DNA from: Syntrophobacter sp963666995
GTDB taxonomy: Bacteria; Desulfobacterota; Syntrophobacteria; Syntrophobacterales; Syntrophobacteraceae
NCBI GenBank assembly: GCA_963666995.1
Contig: OY762941.1
Span: 3,968,001 to 4,032,000 of the forward strand
Direction: 5' to 3'
Length of the DNA: 64,000 nt
A program made the translations under genes and the position numbers. This document shows positions 16,530 through 24,854 of this stretch, piece by piece (position 1 is the stretch's first letter; each line of letters begins with the position of its first letter). The notes beneath the pieces were generated by a model that was not told the origin of the DNA, made no database searches, and saw nothing but the letters and a program-made list of their open reading frames with translations.

Positions 16530-18485
16530 TTATTCCTTGGAGCTTGTATTCAGCATCGACAGGATGGTTTCGGCGAGGGCCGAGGGTATGCCGGGGACGT
16601 TCCGGATTTCCTCGACCGTTGCCTTCTGGAGGGCCTCGATGCTCCCGAAGTGTTTGATGAGCGCCTGCCGCCGGCTGGGACCGATCCCCTGAACGGCGTC
16701 GAGGGCGGATGCGAGGAGTCCGTTTCGGTGGAGGGTCTTGTAATGGGAAATGGCAAAGCGGTGCGCTTCGTCCCTCAGCCTTTGAAGGAGGTGCAGGATG
16801 TCCGGGTGGCGATGAAGAAAGAGGGGGTTCTTTCTGCCGGGAATATAGACCTTCTCATAGAGGCCGCGTCCTTTTTCGCCGCGATCCCATTCCCTTTCCT
16901 TTGCGAGTGAAATCAGGGGGAGCTGCGCGGTGGTTCCCATTTCATCCATGAGTCGCACGATGCGGCTGAGCTGGCCCTTGCCGCCGTCGAGCACCAGGAG
17001 GTCGAGGGTCGATGCGAGTTCCGGATCGTTCTTTACCAGGCGTTCGACGACTTCAGCCATCATCGCGGGATCGTCCGGCCGGCTCTCGCCCCGGATCCGG
17101 TAATGCCTGTAGGAATTCTTATCCGGCTGACCGTTTGAAAACACGACGACGGCCCCGACGGCGTGCTGCCCCTGGATATTTGAAATGTCGACGCAGGCCA
17201 TGCGCAGGGGCGGGCGGGGAAGCTTCAGGATGCGCTGGAGGCCTTCGATGATGCCCGTGTTCCGCTTCTGCCCCCTGCGGCGGCTCGTGAAGCGCTCGAA
17301 GGCGTTCTTCTCGACGATTTCGAGGAGCTGTTTGCGGTCGCCGCGTTTCACCGCCCAGACACGGACCCTCTTTCCCTTCACTTCGGACAGCCACTCTTCG
17401 AGGAGGCTTTCGGCTTCGAGTTCCGCCGGGACGAGGATTTCATCCGGGATGTACCGGTCTTCCTCGTAGTACTGCTGGATGAAGGCGGTCAGGAGTTCGT
17501 CCGTGTCGCCCTGGGCCTGGGTGAGGTCAAAGTCCTTCTGGCCGGTAACGACGCCCTGGCGGATGAACATGACCGCGAGTTGCGCGCCTTCGGCCTCCTG
17601 GTAGAGCCCGATGACGTCCTGGTTGAGGAACCGGTCGGATACGACGTGCTGTTTTTCGAGCATGGAGGCGATGCCGCTCAGCCGGTCCCGGTAGTGGGCC
17701 GCCATTTCGAAGTTCAGGGATTCCGACGCCTCGGCCATGCGCAGCCGCAACTGCTGCTGGAGAACGTCGGTCTTTCCCTGGAGGAACAGGATCACCTCGT
17801 CCACCATCTTGCGGTAGTCGTGCTCGCTGACCTTCCCGGCGCAGGCCCCGAGGCAGCGGCCCAGGGAATAATTGAGGCAGGGGCGTTCCCTTGCGAACAG
17901 GCGTCTTCCCTTGCACAGGCGAAGAGGAAAGAGCTGGTTCAGCAGGCGCAGCGTCTCCCGGAGCGCATAGGCGGAAGGGTAGGGGCCGAAATAGAGCGCT
18001 CCGTCCTTTTGGAACCTGCGGACGACTTCGAGGCGCGGGAAGGGTTCGCGGGGGTCGATCCGAAGGGACGGGTAATTCTTGTCGTCTCTCAGGATAACGT
18101 TGTAGCGGGGGCGGTGCTTCTTGATGAGGCTCGCTTCGAGGAGCAGGGCGTCCTTTTCGGTGTGTGTGACGACGTATTCGAGGTCGGCTGATTTGGCGAG
18201 CAGCGCGCGCGTCTTGATGTTCACCGCGCCGGTTTTTCTGAAGTAGCTGGAAATTCGCTTTCTGAGGTCCCCGGCTTTTCCGACATAGAGCACGATGCCG
18301 CCGGAATTCCTGAACAGGTAGACTCCGGGCAGATGCGGGAATGCGGCGATCCTGGAGACCAGGGCCTGCCCCTCCGGAGGAGACCCCTCCGACGGATCCT
18401 CGATAGGACCCTCAGCCGGTGAGGACTGGGGCTCGGAAACCGGCAGCGCCGTATCGTCGTTCATGATTTCCCCGTCATCGTGCAT
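16530..18485 (-). CDS. uvrC: UvrABC excinuclease subunit C
   Basis: Makes the dual incisions of nucleotide excision repair with UvrB. The N-terminal GIY-YIG nuclease domain contains GVYLFRNSGGIVLYVGKAG. A UVR domain follows around residues 240-280, then the RNase H-like endonuclease region with CVDISNIQGQHAVGAVVVF and LVLDGGKGQLS. Helix-hairpin-helix motifs at the C terminus include VQGIGPSRRQAL. Length is 651 aa with an extra N-terminal Ser/Glu/Pro-rich stretch of about 40 aa. An ATG at 18464, with GGGGAA upstream, is an alternative start. Confidence 0.96.
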   Translation of the reverse strand: MHDDGEIMNDDTALPVSEPQSSPAEGPIEDPSEGSPPEGQALVSRIAAFPHLPGVYLFRNSGGIVLYVGKAGDLRKRISSYFRKTGAVNIKTRALLAKSADLEYVVTHTEKDALLLEASLIKKHRPRYNVILRDDKNYPSLRIDPREPFPRLEVVRRFQKDGALYFGPYPSAYALRETLRLLNQLFPLRLCKGRRLFARERPCLNYSLGRCLGACAGKVSEHDYRKMVDEVILFLQGKTDVLQQQLRLRMAEASESLNFEMAAHYRDRLSGIASMLEKQHVVSDRFLNQDVIGLYQEAEGAQLAVMFIRQGVVTGQKDFDLTQAQGDTDELLTAFIQQYYEEDRYIPDEILVPAELEAESLLEEWLSEVKGKRVRVWAVKRGDRKQLLEIVEKNAFERFTSRRRGQKRNTGIIEGLQRILKLPRPPLRMACVDISNIQGQHAVGAVVVFSNGQPDKNSYRHYRIRGESRPDDPAMMAEVVERLVKNDPELASTLDLLVLDGGKGQLSRIVRLMDEMGTTAQLPLISLAKEREWDRGEKGRGLYEKVYIPGRKNPLFLHRHPDILHLLQRLRDEAHRFAISHYKTLHRNGLLASALDAVQGIGPSRRQALIKHFGSIEALQKATVEEIRNVPGIPSALAETILSMLNTSSKE

Positions 18486-18550
18486 GCATCGTCCTGTTAC
18501 GCCCCGCTATCGCACTGCCATAATGCAAAAATATCAATATGCAGTGTTAT

Positions 18551-18740
18551 GAATCATCCCGCACAGCGCGTGGATCCTTGCCCTGCCGGAAATGCATGGA
18601 TTGCCCCGTGTCAAGTGCGTGATTCGCCCTCTTTGGGTGTATGACCTGCCCTGTGTGAAGTGGGCGAACAGATCTCCTTGTGTGTACGAACACCCTGTCG
18701 TCGAATTACCTTACTTGGGTGCGTGAACTGCCATGAATTA
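18551..18740. repeat. Degenerate ~22 bp tandem array
   Basis: Between uvrC and tRNA-Pro, a run of imperfect units of 22-23 bases each contains GCCC near its start and ends in GTG, ATG or GCG. Units lie at 18600-18621, 18622-18643, 18644-18666 and 18667-18688, with weaker flanking units at about 18552-18599 and 18689-18740. No two units are identical, so this is not a CRISPR array. GAATTACCTTA occurs twice in the last part. No gene is supported in 18486-19001. Confidence 0.5.
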
Positions 18741-19001
18741 CCTTAGCTTCGTTCACAGGGTACCCTGCGGTCGTGCATGAAGTACGCTCCGGTGAAAGCA
18801 GCTCTCTCTCCCACAGTCTATTCTCCCCGGTCCACGGAGGAAAATCAATACGTATGCCGACCGGCATCCTGCGGCACGGAAAGCAGGGGGGCATGGCAGA
18901 TTCCAACGATCGACCGAAGAAAGCTTGAGAATGATAGGTGGTGCGAGGATGAAAGCCCTGGACAGAGGGAGGGTTTTTTGTTAAAGAATCAAAGTTCAGG
19001 T

Positions 19002-19078
19002 CGGGACGTGGCTCAGCCTGGTAGAGCGCTGCGTTCGGGACGCAGAGGTCGCTGGTTCGAATCCAGTCGTCCCGACCA
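19002..19078 (+). tRNA. tRNA-Pro (anticodon CGG)
   Basis: Complete 77-base cloverleaf with encoded CCA. The acceptor CGGGACG pairs with CGTCCCG. The anticodon stem CTGCG/CGCAG closes the loop TTCGGGA, giving anticodon CGG (reads CCG). The T-arm is GCTGG-TTCGAAT-CCAGT. Its 3' end is duplicated at 24964-24990. Confidence 0.97.
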
Positions 19079-19079
19079 A
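19053..19079 (+). other. Putative attachment site attL (tRNA-Pro 3' end)
   Basis: 27 bp from the T-arm through CCA plus one base of tRNA-Pro. An exact copy stands at 24964-24990 in the same orientation. tRNA 3' ends are the usual target of tyrosine integrases. Confidence 0.8.
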
Positions 19080-19094
19080 AAAGTTAGCAATTTC

Positions 19095-19122
19095 AGCCCC
19101 TTGAAAGAGGGGCTTTTCTTTT
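19095..19122 (+). terminator. Intrinsic terminator after tRNA-Pro
   Basis: Stem AGCCCCT (19095-19101) with AGGGGCT (19108-19114) and loop TGAAAG, followed by TTTCTTTT. A good rho-independent terminator directly behind the tRNA. Confidence 0.8.
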
Positions 19123-19180
19123 AATATGTCTTTCCCGTATACCCTCGCTCCGCTCCCTGGATGCGATAGGAGATGCGGAG

Positions 19181-19336
19181 CTATCTTCCGATCGCTCTCA
19201 ACAGTTCCTCATTTGTCAGACTCTCATGCCCGGCAACCGAGCCGACAACTATTCGTCCGCATTCCGGACAACGAATGAAAAACATTTCTCGGGTACGTCT
19301 CGTTTGTAGCTTCTCAATGCGACATTTATGTTTCAT
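19181..19336 (-). CDS. Small zinc-ribbon-like protein
   Basis: 51 aa, starting at an ATG with GGAGGGG about 6 bases upstream. This strong ribosome site argues for a real gene and against the longer upstream extension. It contains CPECGRIV in the middle and one more cysteine near the N terminus, so it may bind a metal. The C terminus is HESLTNEELLRAIGR. Family is not recognised. It is the last gene of the minus-strand Feo island series, 112 bp behind the 92-aa gene. Confidence 0.6.
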   Translation of the reverse strand: MKHKCRIEKLQTRRTREMFFIRCPECGRIVVGSVAGHESLTNEELLRAIGR

Positions 19337-19448
19337 GCCCTTACCCCTCCCCCCGGTAATCGCAGTCGTGGCGATGGAAGTCAGCCCACCCGGCTTTTCA
19401 TCAACTCTGCGACAATGGGGCTTGCCCGGCCCCGCATCTTCGGGCGCG

Positions 19449-19727
19449 TCAGTCGAATGGAATCTGGCCGAGCCACGTCTCACTCAATACCGGCACATTC
19501 ATGCGTTCGGCTTCACAAACCAGCGGCCCATCCCGGAAGTTGGAGGAGTCCAATATAGAATCCTCGCAAACGAGCAGGTTGGTAAATGGCATGAGGGAAA
19601 CGAGAGGCATGCCGAAATCACCTTCCATCTCAACGTTGTAGAAATGAATTTGCGAGACGTCGAGCTTGTTGAGCTTCGGAAGTATCTCAATCAACTTTGC
19701 TGTGGAGCTGATCACCATGATGCACAT
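19449..19727 (-). CDS. Hypothetical protein in Feo island
   Basis: About 92 aa from the ATG at 19727; a TTG at 19739 and an ATG at 19718 are alternatives, and a G-rich run precedes the start. The predicted pattern alternates strands and helices (VISSTAKLIEILPKLN, then IHFYNVEMEG, then TNLLVCEDSILD). It looks like a small alpha/beta domain with two conserved-looking cysteines, but I do not recognise a family. It starts 13 bp behind the Cys-rich membrane protein stop, which supports an operon. Confidence 0.6.
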   Translation of the reverse strand: MCIMVISSTAKLIEILPKLNKLDVSQIHFYNVEMEGDFGMPLVSLMPFTNLLVCEDSILDSSNFRDGPLVCEAERMNVPVLSETWLGQIPFD

Positions 19728-19740
19728 ACGCCCCCCCAAT

Positions 19741-19932
19741 TTAATGGTCCTGGTTATCTACATCACTCGGGAAAGCAGGTGTGGATCTCTGTTGCCTTCC
19801 ATTGCAGCTCGCCGGGGAAGAGCAACCCGAGCACGTGCAATCGCTTCCGGTTCTGAAAACCCTCAGAAAATGGCGAGCCACATATGTCGCCGCCCCGATG
19901 AATAGAATGACCATAGCGATTGTCTGCCACAT
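19741..19932 (-). CDS. FeoB-associated Cys-rich membrane protein
   Basis: 63 aa. One N-terminal membrane helix (TIAMVILFIGAATYVARHF) is followed by a cysteine cluster DCTCSGCSSPASC. This is the layout of the FeoB-associated Cys-rich membrane protein family (sometimes labelled p12-like), whose genes usually sit directly behind feoB. Here it lies 2.1 kb behind feoB, with the outer-membrane, DUF2325 and TPR genes in between. The role is presumably to assist ferrous iron transport; the biochemical function is not established. Confidence 0.78.
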   Translation of the reverse strand: MWQTIAMVILFIGAATYVARHFLRVFRTGSDCTCSGCSSPASCNGRQQRSTPAFPSDVDNQDH

Positions 19933-20041
19933 ACCAATCCTCCCATACGCCGATTTCGATCTGCCGCGTTCGGTGGCAGACTGGGGCTGCTCCTTCTGTT
20001 ACAGAGGGAAAACGGGCGGTTTCTTAAAATCTTGGCAAGAG

Positions 20042-20362
20042 TCAACCGGCAGCGGAACCTCCCGAAGCAACTCTCGCCAGGCTTTGAACAAGCCGGCCAT
20101 GCAGCGGATGATTTACTGCAGCGCCCGTCTTCATCAGATCCAAAGCGTTTTTGTAATGATGGAGGGCCATTTCATCCCGTCCCTGGAGTTCGTAGACAAT
20201 GCCGAGGTTGTTGTGAACCTTTATGGCTGTGCAGCCTCTGCCCTGGACTTGAACCACCTCCAGGGCCGTAAGCAGCTTTATTTCGGCCTCTTCATATTGC
20301 CCTTTGCGGCATGCTTCCATACCGGACCGGTTCAACTTTCCCACGATTCCCATCGCACACAC
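20042..20362 (-). CDS. Small TPR-repeat protein
   Basis: 106 aa. A GTG start at 20362 is chosen because AAGGAGGT lies 7 bases upstream; an ATG three codons later is possible. Two to three tetratricopeptide-like helix pairs are visible: SGMEACRKGQYEEAEIKLLT, then AIKVHNNLGIVYELQGRDEM followed by ALHHYKNALDLM. TPR proteins act as protein-protein adaptors. It lies 35 bp behind the DUF2325 gene and 109 bp before the Cys-rich membrane protein gene, all on the same strand. Confidence 0.75.
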   Translation of the reverse strand: MCAMGIVGKLNRSGMEACRKGQYEEAEIKLLTALEVVQVQGRGCTAIKVHNNLGIVYELQGRDEMALHHYKNALDLMKTGAAVNHPLHGRLVQSLARVASGGSAAG

Positions 20363-20397
20363 GGTTGTGACCTCCTTGAAATCTAACGTGTTACGGC

Positions 20398-20790
20398 CTA
20401 TGCGGCACAATTTCTCAGCGTCCTGTCGAGCGATTCGCACCCGGTTTCCCTCAGTGCAATGAACTTCTTCCCTTTCTTCTTGCAGACGGCTTTCAGTACG
20501 CTGAGAGCGCCGTGACTGTTTACTGATGTGATAAAAACCACGATGTCCGCTCCGCAGACGACGCTCTTGAGCTTATAGCTGCCATTTTTTATATGACCGT
20601 CATGATAGAGGAGTTCCGCCCCGAGTTGCTTGACAACCTGGCGATAATCGGGCAGCATTCTGCCGATGCCGCCTACGATGGCAACGCGTAAACCGAGCAG
20701 AGGACAATGCTTGCAGGGATCTTTTCCCCGCCCGCAGCACTCTCCCTTGTCCTGCGGCAAAACCCCTTGCTTATGGCCCGATTGTCTCAT
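20398..20790 (-). CDS. DUF2325 domain protein with Cys-rich N terminus
   Basis: 130 aa. The ATG at 20790 is preceded by GGAGGAGG. The body matches the DUF2325 pattern: GLRVAIVGGIGRMLPDYRQV, YHDGHIKNGS, then VFITSVNSHGALSVLKAVCK, KFIALRETGCESL. The N terminus adds CCGRGKDPCKHCPLLG, a likely metal-binding cluster. DUF2325 has no agreed biochemical function. Its place between the outer-membrane gene and the TPR gene suggests a metal-linked or redox-linked role. Confidence 0.78.
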   Translation of the reverse strand: MRQSGHKQGVLPQDKGECCGRGKDPCKHCPLLGLRVAIVGGIGRMLPDYRQVVKQLGAELLYHDGHIKNGSYKLKSVVCGADIVVFITSVNSHGALSVLKAVCKKKGKKFIALRETGCESLDRTLRNCAA

Positions 20791-20884
20791 GTCGAATCCT
20801 CCTCCATCATTCGGCCGGTCTTCTCTATCCCAGAGCCGGAACCCGGCTCCGGCCAGCTTCCTAAAAGATCCTTTCGACGAGGTT

Positions 20885-21892
20885 CTAGAAACCATAGACC
20901 ATGGAAAATATAGGTCCTATGGTGGCATCCGTGTTCTTCCCGACCAGGTCGACGTTCAACCCCAGGGCCAGGGCGAAGTGCTCCGTGGCCATGTATTCGA
21001 TTCCCGGGACCGCCGAAAGGAGAGATTCGTGCGGCACGTTGGTGTCGGGACCGAAAAGCCGGCCCCCACCCCAGTAACTGGTCAGTTCGAACAGGGCCAC
21101 CCACTTATCCACGATGGGATATTCCGCGGCCAGGTTGACGGTAACGAAATCCCCGGGGTACTGAGAACCATGGTCATCATAGGAAGTCGGCATCGAATAC
21201 CACAAATTGGCATAGAGGACGAACGGCGCGACATACTTGGAAACATTGAACCCGGTGGTGAAGACGTAGGAGCCGCCGCCGATGAGGTCGGTATCCAGGT
21301 TGCCGGGATTGGAGTTCTTGAACTTGCCCGTGGGAAAGTCCGTGGCGAACAAGGCGGTCACTGTGGGCGCGCACGACGTTTCTTCCACCAGGCGGTACTT
21401 CAGGGTCAGGTTGACATCACCGATCCCGCCCCCATTCGCCGACACCCCGCTTTCATCGGCCCAATTGTACGCGTAGGGGATGTCTACGAAGACCTCCATG
21501 TTTTCTATCGGACCGTACGTAAGTTTCCAGTCCATCCCGAAGGACTGATGATCGCCGTCGCTTGAAGTGCGTCCCCAGTGGGGGGAGAACTCTTTCAAAA
21601 CATTGCTGTAGGAAAAGGTGGGCTGGATGGCGAAATGGCCTTTATCGATGGGAATGGCGGTATCGGTGACGAGCGGTCCGAAGGTGGCGGGGATCTCGGG
21701 CCCCTTGGTCGCCTCGGCTTCGGGTTCGAACCCTTCGCCACGTCCGGTTTCTTGTTCACCCGGAGTCTTCCCTTCGGCGGCAGTGACGTTTTTCCCCCCG
21801 GGACCAGCGGAATCCTCTGCCGACAGGACCGGCCAGGGTGCAACCAGCATCAGCACGAGCAGCAACATGAACAGCGTGCGTGAACTTCTCAT
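20885..21892 (-). CDS. Outer-membrane beta-barrel protein (MetA-pathway/phenol-degradation transporter-like)
   Basis: 335 aa. A signal peptide (MRSSRTLFMLLLVLMLVAPWP, cleavage after VLSA) is followed by an acidic, Gly/Glu-rich linker of about 45 aa. A run of amphipathic strands then includes GHFAIQPTFSYSN, GGGIGDVNLTLKYRL and FALALGLNVDLVG, ending in a C-terminal aromatic (MVYGF) typical of outer-membrane barrels. This resembles the transporter family of phenol meta-pathway clusters. The start at 21892 overlaps the stop of the 56-aa gene by four bases (ATGA). Within a Feo cluster it is a candidate ferrous iron channel; this is inference. Confidence 0.75.
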   Translation of the reverse strand: MRSSRTLFMLLLVLMLVAPWPVLSAEDSAGPGGKNVTAAEGKTPGEQETGRGEGFEPEAEATKGPEIPATFGPLVTDTAIPIDKGHFAIQPTFSYSNVLKEFSPHWGRTSSDGDHQSFGMDWKLTYGPIENMEVFVDIPYAYNWADESGVSANGGGIGDVNLTLKYRLVEETSCAPTVTALFATDFPTGKFKNSNPGNLDTDLIGGGSYVFTTGFNVSKYVAPFVLYANLWYSMPTSYDDHGSQYPGDFVTVNLAAEYPIVDKWVALFELTSYWGGGRLFGPDTNVPHESLLSAVPGIEYMATEHFALALGLNVDLVGKNTDATIGPIFSMVYGF

Positions 21893-22059
21893 AGTCTTCT
21901 CCTGTGATCGGTGGTTGATGAGCCGTAGAAGCTGTTCTGAACCCCTGAGCACCCGAGAGAGAACCCCTCCGGGGATACGCACCCGTATGACGAGTCGTGA
22001 ACTTCCAGGAGGTGGCGGACAAGGCGCTCCGCCGCCCCGATGGCCTCTTTCATTCGCAT
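21889..22059 (-). CDS. 56-aa protein coupled to the outer-membrane protein gene
   Basis: Starts at ATG 22059 with AGGAGG 6 bases upstream. Its TGA overlaps the ATG of the following outer-membrane gene (ATGA), the classic mark of translational coupling. The N terminus MRMKEAIGAAERLVRHLLEV is helical, and two cysteines follow. It begins 10 bp after the feoB stop. I do not recognise a family. The start overlaps nothing upstream, and the strong ribosome site plus ATGA overlap support a real gene. Confidence 0.6.
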   Translation of the reverse strand: MRMKEAIGAAERLVRHLLEVHDSSYGCVSPEGFSLGCSGVQNSFYGSSTTDHRRRL

Positions 22060-22069
22060 GTCGATCCTC

Positions 22070-24295
22070 CTAAACTCCAATTCCAAACAGTCTGCCGCAC
22101 TGGTAGACCAGAACCGCAACCAGGAATGCCAGCACAGTGTCGAACACCATCGAAAAGAGCCCCCACTTCCAACTTCCCGCCTCTCTTGCAAGGCAAACGA
22201 CGCTCACCACGCAGGGGACATAGAGCATACTGAACAGGATCAACGTGAACGCTACGAGCGGATTCCAGGCGGGGTCCTTCGCAAGAAGCTCGCGGAGAGG
22301 GGCATCTTCCTCCGGATCGACTTGCCCCATCGAGTAGGCTGTGCCGAGGACGGAGACGAGCATCTCCTTTGCTGCGAAGCCTCCCACGAGAGCGACGTTG
22401 GTGCGCCAGTCAAACCCGCAGAATTGGGTGACCGTCTCGAGGGCGGTGCCGACCCTTCCCGCGATCGAGTATCTCAAAGCGTCTTGCGCTTTCGCTTTCT
22501 CTACGGCGAGTAACTTCTCGCGCGCATCTGCAATTTGCTCCGGCATCTCCTCTTTCGGGAGTTCCCCGGCGAGCGCGTCGGCACGGAGATCTTCGGGAAG
22601 ATCGGCCACGATGGCCTGACGCTTCGCTTCAAAAATCGTCTTCTCAGATTCCGGGAGTTCCGGAAACGTCATGAACGCCCAGAAGAGAATGGAAACAGCG
22701 AGGAGAATGGTGCCGGCCTTGCGAATGTAGAGCCACGCCCGCTCCCAGGTGTGGATCAGAAGACCCCGTAGCGTGGGGAGTCGATACGGAGGAAGTTCAA
22801 GAAGGAAAGGGGTGCTCGGTCCTTTGAGAATCGTCGAGCGGAGGAGTTTTGCTGCAAGGAATGCCATCGACCACGATATTCCCGTCAGGAGGAGCATCAT
22901 CCGGGCTTCGTTCTCGGCAAAAAAGGCCCCGATGAGAAGGGCGTAAATCGGGAGCTTCGCCCCGCAGTTCATGAAGGGCACTGTCAGGATAGTAGCCAGG
23001 CGTTCTTTGGAACTTCGCAGCGTCCGGGTGGCCATGACTCCCGGAACGCCGCATCCGCCCGCAATGCCGCCTCCTACGATGTAAGCCATCAACGAGTTTC
23101 CATGAAGCCCGAAGATACGGAAGATGCGATCGAGCATGTATGCTGCCCGTGCGAGATAACCCGAGTCTTCAAGCATTGCGATTCCGAAAAACATGAAAAT
23201 AATGATGGGCACGAACCCGAGGATTCCTCCGACACCGTCGATGATCCCCTTCGTGATGAGGGAGCGGAGATGCCCCTCCGGCAGGACGGATTCCATGAAC
23301 CCGCTCAAGGCCGCAAAACCGGCCTCAAGCCACTTGACGGGGAATTCGCTGCACGTGAATGAAAAATAGTAGAGTGCATAAAGGATAAATGCCATGATGA
23401 CAGGCCCGAGCAAACGGTTGGTCAGGACCCGGTCGATTTTGTCCGAGAGGTACTGGCGGTCCGCCTCATGATCTCGTTTCACCACATCGGACTTCAGCAA
23501 AGCCGCTGTAAACCCGTGGCGATAGTCCGCTATAACGGCTTCCGGATAGGTATCGAGGGTCTTCTTGAGATGCTCCGCAACCCGATCGACCATCTTCTCC
23601 AGTTGGGACGAGAATTCGGCGTTCGCCTTTCTTCCTTTTTCCACGACATCTTCATCGCATTCAAGGTACTTCAAGGCCGTCCAGCGTGCCGGGTGAGAAC
23701 CGGTGAGAAACTCGACGGAGAGTATCTTTTCCTCCATTGCATCGAGGACTGGATCAATGTCCGGACCATAGGAGATGCGTAAGGGCGTCCAGGCGGAAGC
23801 GACATCTGCAAGCGCCACCGCAGCATTGAGCAGTTCGCCTTTGCCGTTTCCGCTCCTGGCAATGGTTTGAACCACGGGAACCCCAAGCATGCCTGAAAGC
23901 CGAGCGGCGTCGATTACGATGCCCCTGCCTTTTGCCACATCCACCATGTTGAGGGCGATCACCACCGGAATTCCCAACTCGAAAAGCTGAAGCGTGAGGT
24001 AGAGATTCCGTTCGAGATTGGAGGCATCGACAATGTTGATGACGACTCGTGGCTTCTCTACGAGCAGCACGTTTCTCGCCACCAGTTCTTCGGGTGAGTA
24101 TGCAGTGAGAGAATAGGTCCCGGGGAGGTCCACCAGGCGGACTTCCTTCCCATTTGTCTTGCAGTGGCCTTCCTTTCTCTCGACTGTGACCCCCGGGTAA
24201 TTGGCAACTCTCTGGTGAGCGCCCGTGAGTGCATTGAAGAGAGTCGTCTTGCCGGAGTTGGGATTACCAGCGATGGCTATGAAATGGTCATCCAT
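22070..24295 (-). CDS. feoB: Ferrous iron transporter FeoB
   Basis: Inner-membrane Fe(II) uptake protein with an N-terminal G protein. G1 GNPNSGKTT lies at residues 9-17, G3 LVDLPGTYSL follows, and G4 is ALNMVD. The membrane part includes two Gate motifs with the conserved cysteines, GGCGVPGVMATR and later CVVSVVCLAREAG. Length is 741 aa from the ATG at 24295, where TGGAGG stands upstream; the longer frame to 24337 overlaps feoA more. It overlaps feoA by 8 bases. The protein looks complete, and no frameshift is visible. Confidence 0.97.
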   Translation of the reverse strand: MDDHFIAIAGNPNSGKTTLFNALTGAHQRVANYPGVTVERKEGHCKTNGKEVRLVDLPGTYSLTAYSPEELVARNVLLVEKPRVVINIVDASNLERNLYLTLQLFELGIPVVIALNMVDVAKGRGIVIDAARLSGMLGVPVVQTIARSGNGKGELLNAAVALADVASAWTPLRISYGPDIDPVLDAMEEKILSVEFLTGSHPARWTALKYLECDEDVVEKGRKANAEFSSQLEKMVDRVAEHLKKTLDTYPEAVIADYRHGFTAALLKSDVVKRDHEADRQYLSDKIDRVLTNRLLGPVIMAFILYALYYFSFTCSEFPVKWLEAGFAALSGFMESVLPEGHLRSLITKGIIDGVGGILGFVPIIIFMFFGIAMLEDSGYLARAAYMLDRIFRIFGLHGNSLMAYIVGGGIAGGCGVPGVMATRTLRSSKERLATILTVPFMNCGAKLPIYALLIGAFFAENEARMMLLLTGISWSMAFLAAKLLRSTILKGPSTPFLLELPPYRLPTLRGLLIHTWERAWLYIRKAGTILLAVSILFWAFMTFPELPESEKTIFEAKRQAIVADLPEDLRADALAGELPKEEMPEQIADAREKLLAVEKAKAQDALRYSIAGRVGTALETVTQFCGFDWRTNVALVGGFAAKEMLVSVLGTAYSMGQVDPEEDAPLRELLAKDPAWNPLVAFTLILFSMLYVPCVVSVVCLAREAGSWKWGLFSMVFDTVLAFLVAVLVYQCGRLFGIGV

Positions 24296-24653
24296 TCTGT
24301 ACATCCTCCACCCCGACCCAAATTTGGTCGGCTTCATTGTTGCGAAGGGCCAAGGTGCAGTCGCGGAGTTTCACCGTCACGGGATCTTTGAGCGGGGCGC
24401 GTCCCTGCACTTCAATGGGCGTTCCGGGAACGAGCCCCATGTCCCGGATGCGCCGGCCAAGTTCGCCACGTGCGTCGACTTTGGAGATGATTCCCCTTTG
24501 TTGGAGGGTCATGTTGCGAAGAAGGACCTGTGCCGGTGCATTCTCCGGCCGGTTTTCCGGCATGGCATTCAACCGGCTTGGGGACGTTGAAGCAGACGTG
24601 TCTTCTGTCGTCCGGACCTTCTTTCCATCTGCTGCGCTCTTTGATCGTTGCAT
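24288..24653 (-). CDS. feoA: FeoA-domain protein with N-terminal extension
   Basis: 121 aa. The SH3-like FeoA domain occupies residues about 47-118 (MTLQQRGIISKVDARGELGR, then IRDMGLVPGTPIEV, then PVTVKLRDCTLALRNNEA). It is preceded by about 45 polar residues that most FeoA proteins lack. The extension is supported by AAGGAGG five bases before the ATG at 24653. FeoA is a small cytoplasmic partner required for FeoB activity. It overlaps feoB by 8 bases, so translation is likely coupled. First gene of the island operon. Confidence 0.93.
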   Translation of the reverse strand: MQRSKSAADGKKVRTTEDTSASTSPSRLNAMPENRPENAPAQVLLRNMTLQQRGIISKVDARGELGRRIRDMGLVPGTPIEVQGRAPLKDPVTVKLRDCTLALRNNEADQIWVGVEDVQNG

Positions 24654-24854
24654 GCGTTCCTCCTTGTTTTAGCCAACTCTCCTGGCGCGCTGTTCTCGCC
24701 AGAACCCAACTCCACACCGATTCAGCCCGAGTGAAGGTTTTCGGGGCCCTTGCGGGAGAAAGCAATTGGGTCCCGGACCCACTCGTACCAGCGATGGCGA
24801 ATGTATCGGCCACCTCAAAAATTATGGCCTTACTTATATGTTATGGTTGGCCGT

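Noticed and set aside
18551..18740. Possible CRISPR array
   Set aside because: Units are not identical, there is no repeat/spacer alternation, and no cas genes are near.
21889..22191. Longer version of the 56-aa frame (100 codons)
   Set aside because: The extra N-terminal part overlaps the feoB 3' end. The AGGAGG ribosome site sets the start at 22059.
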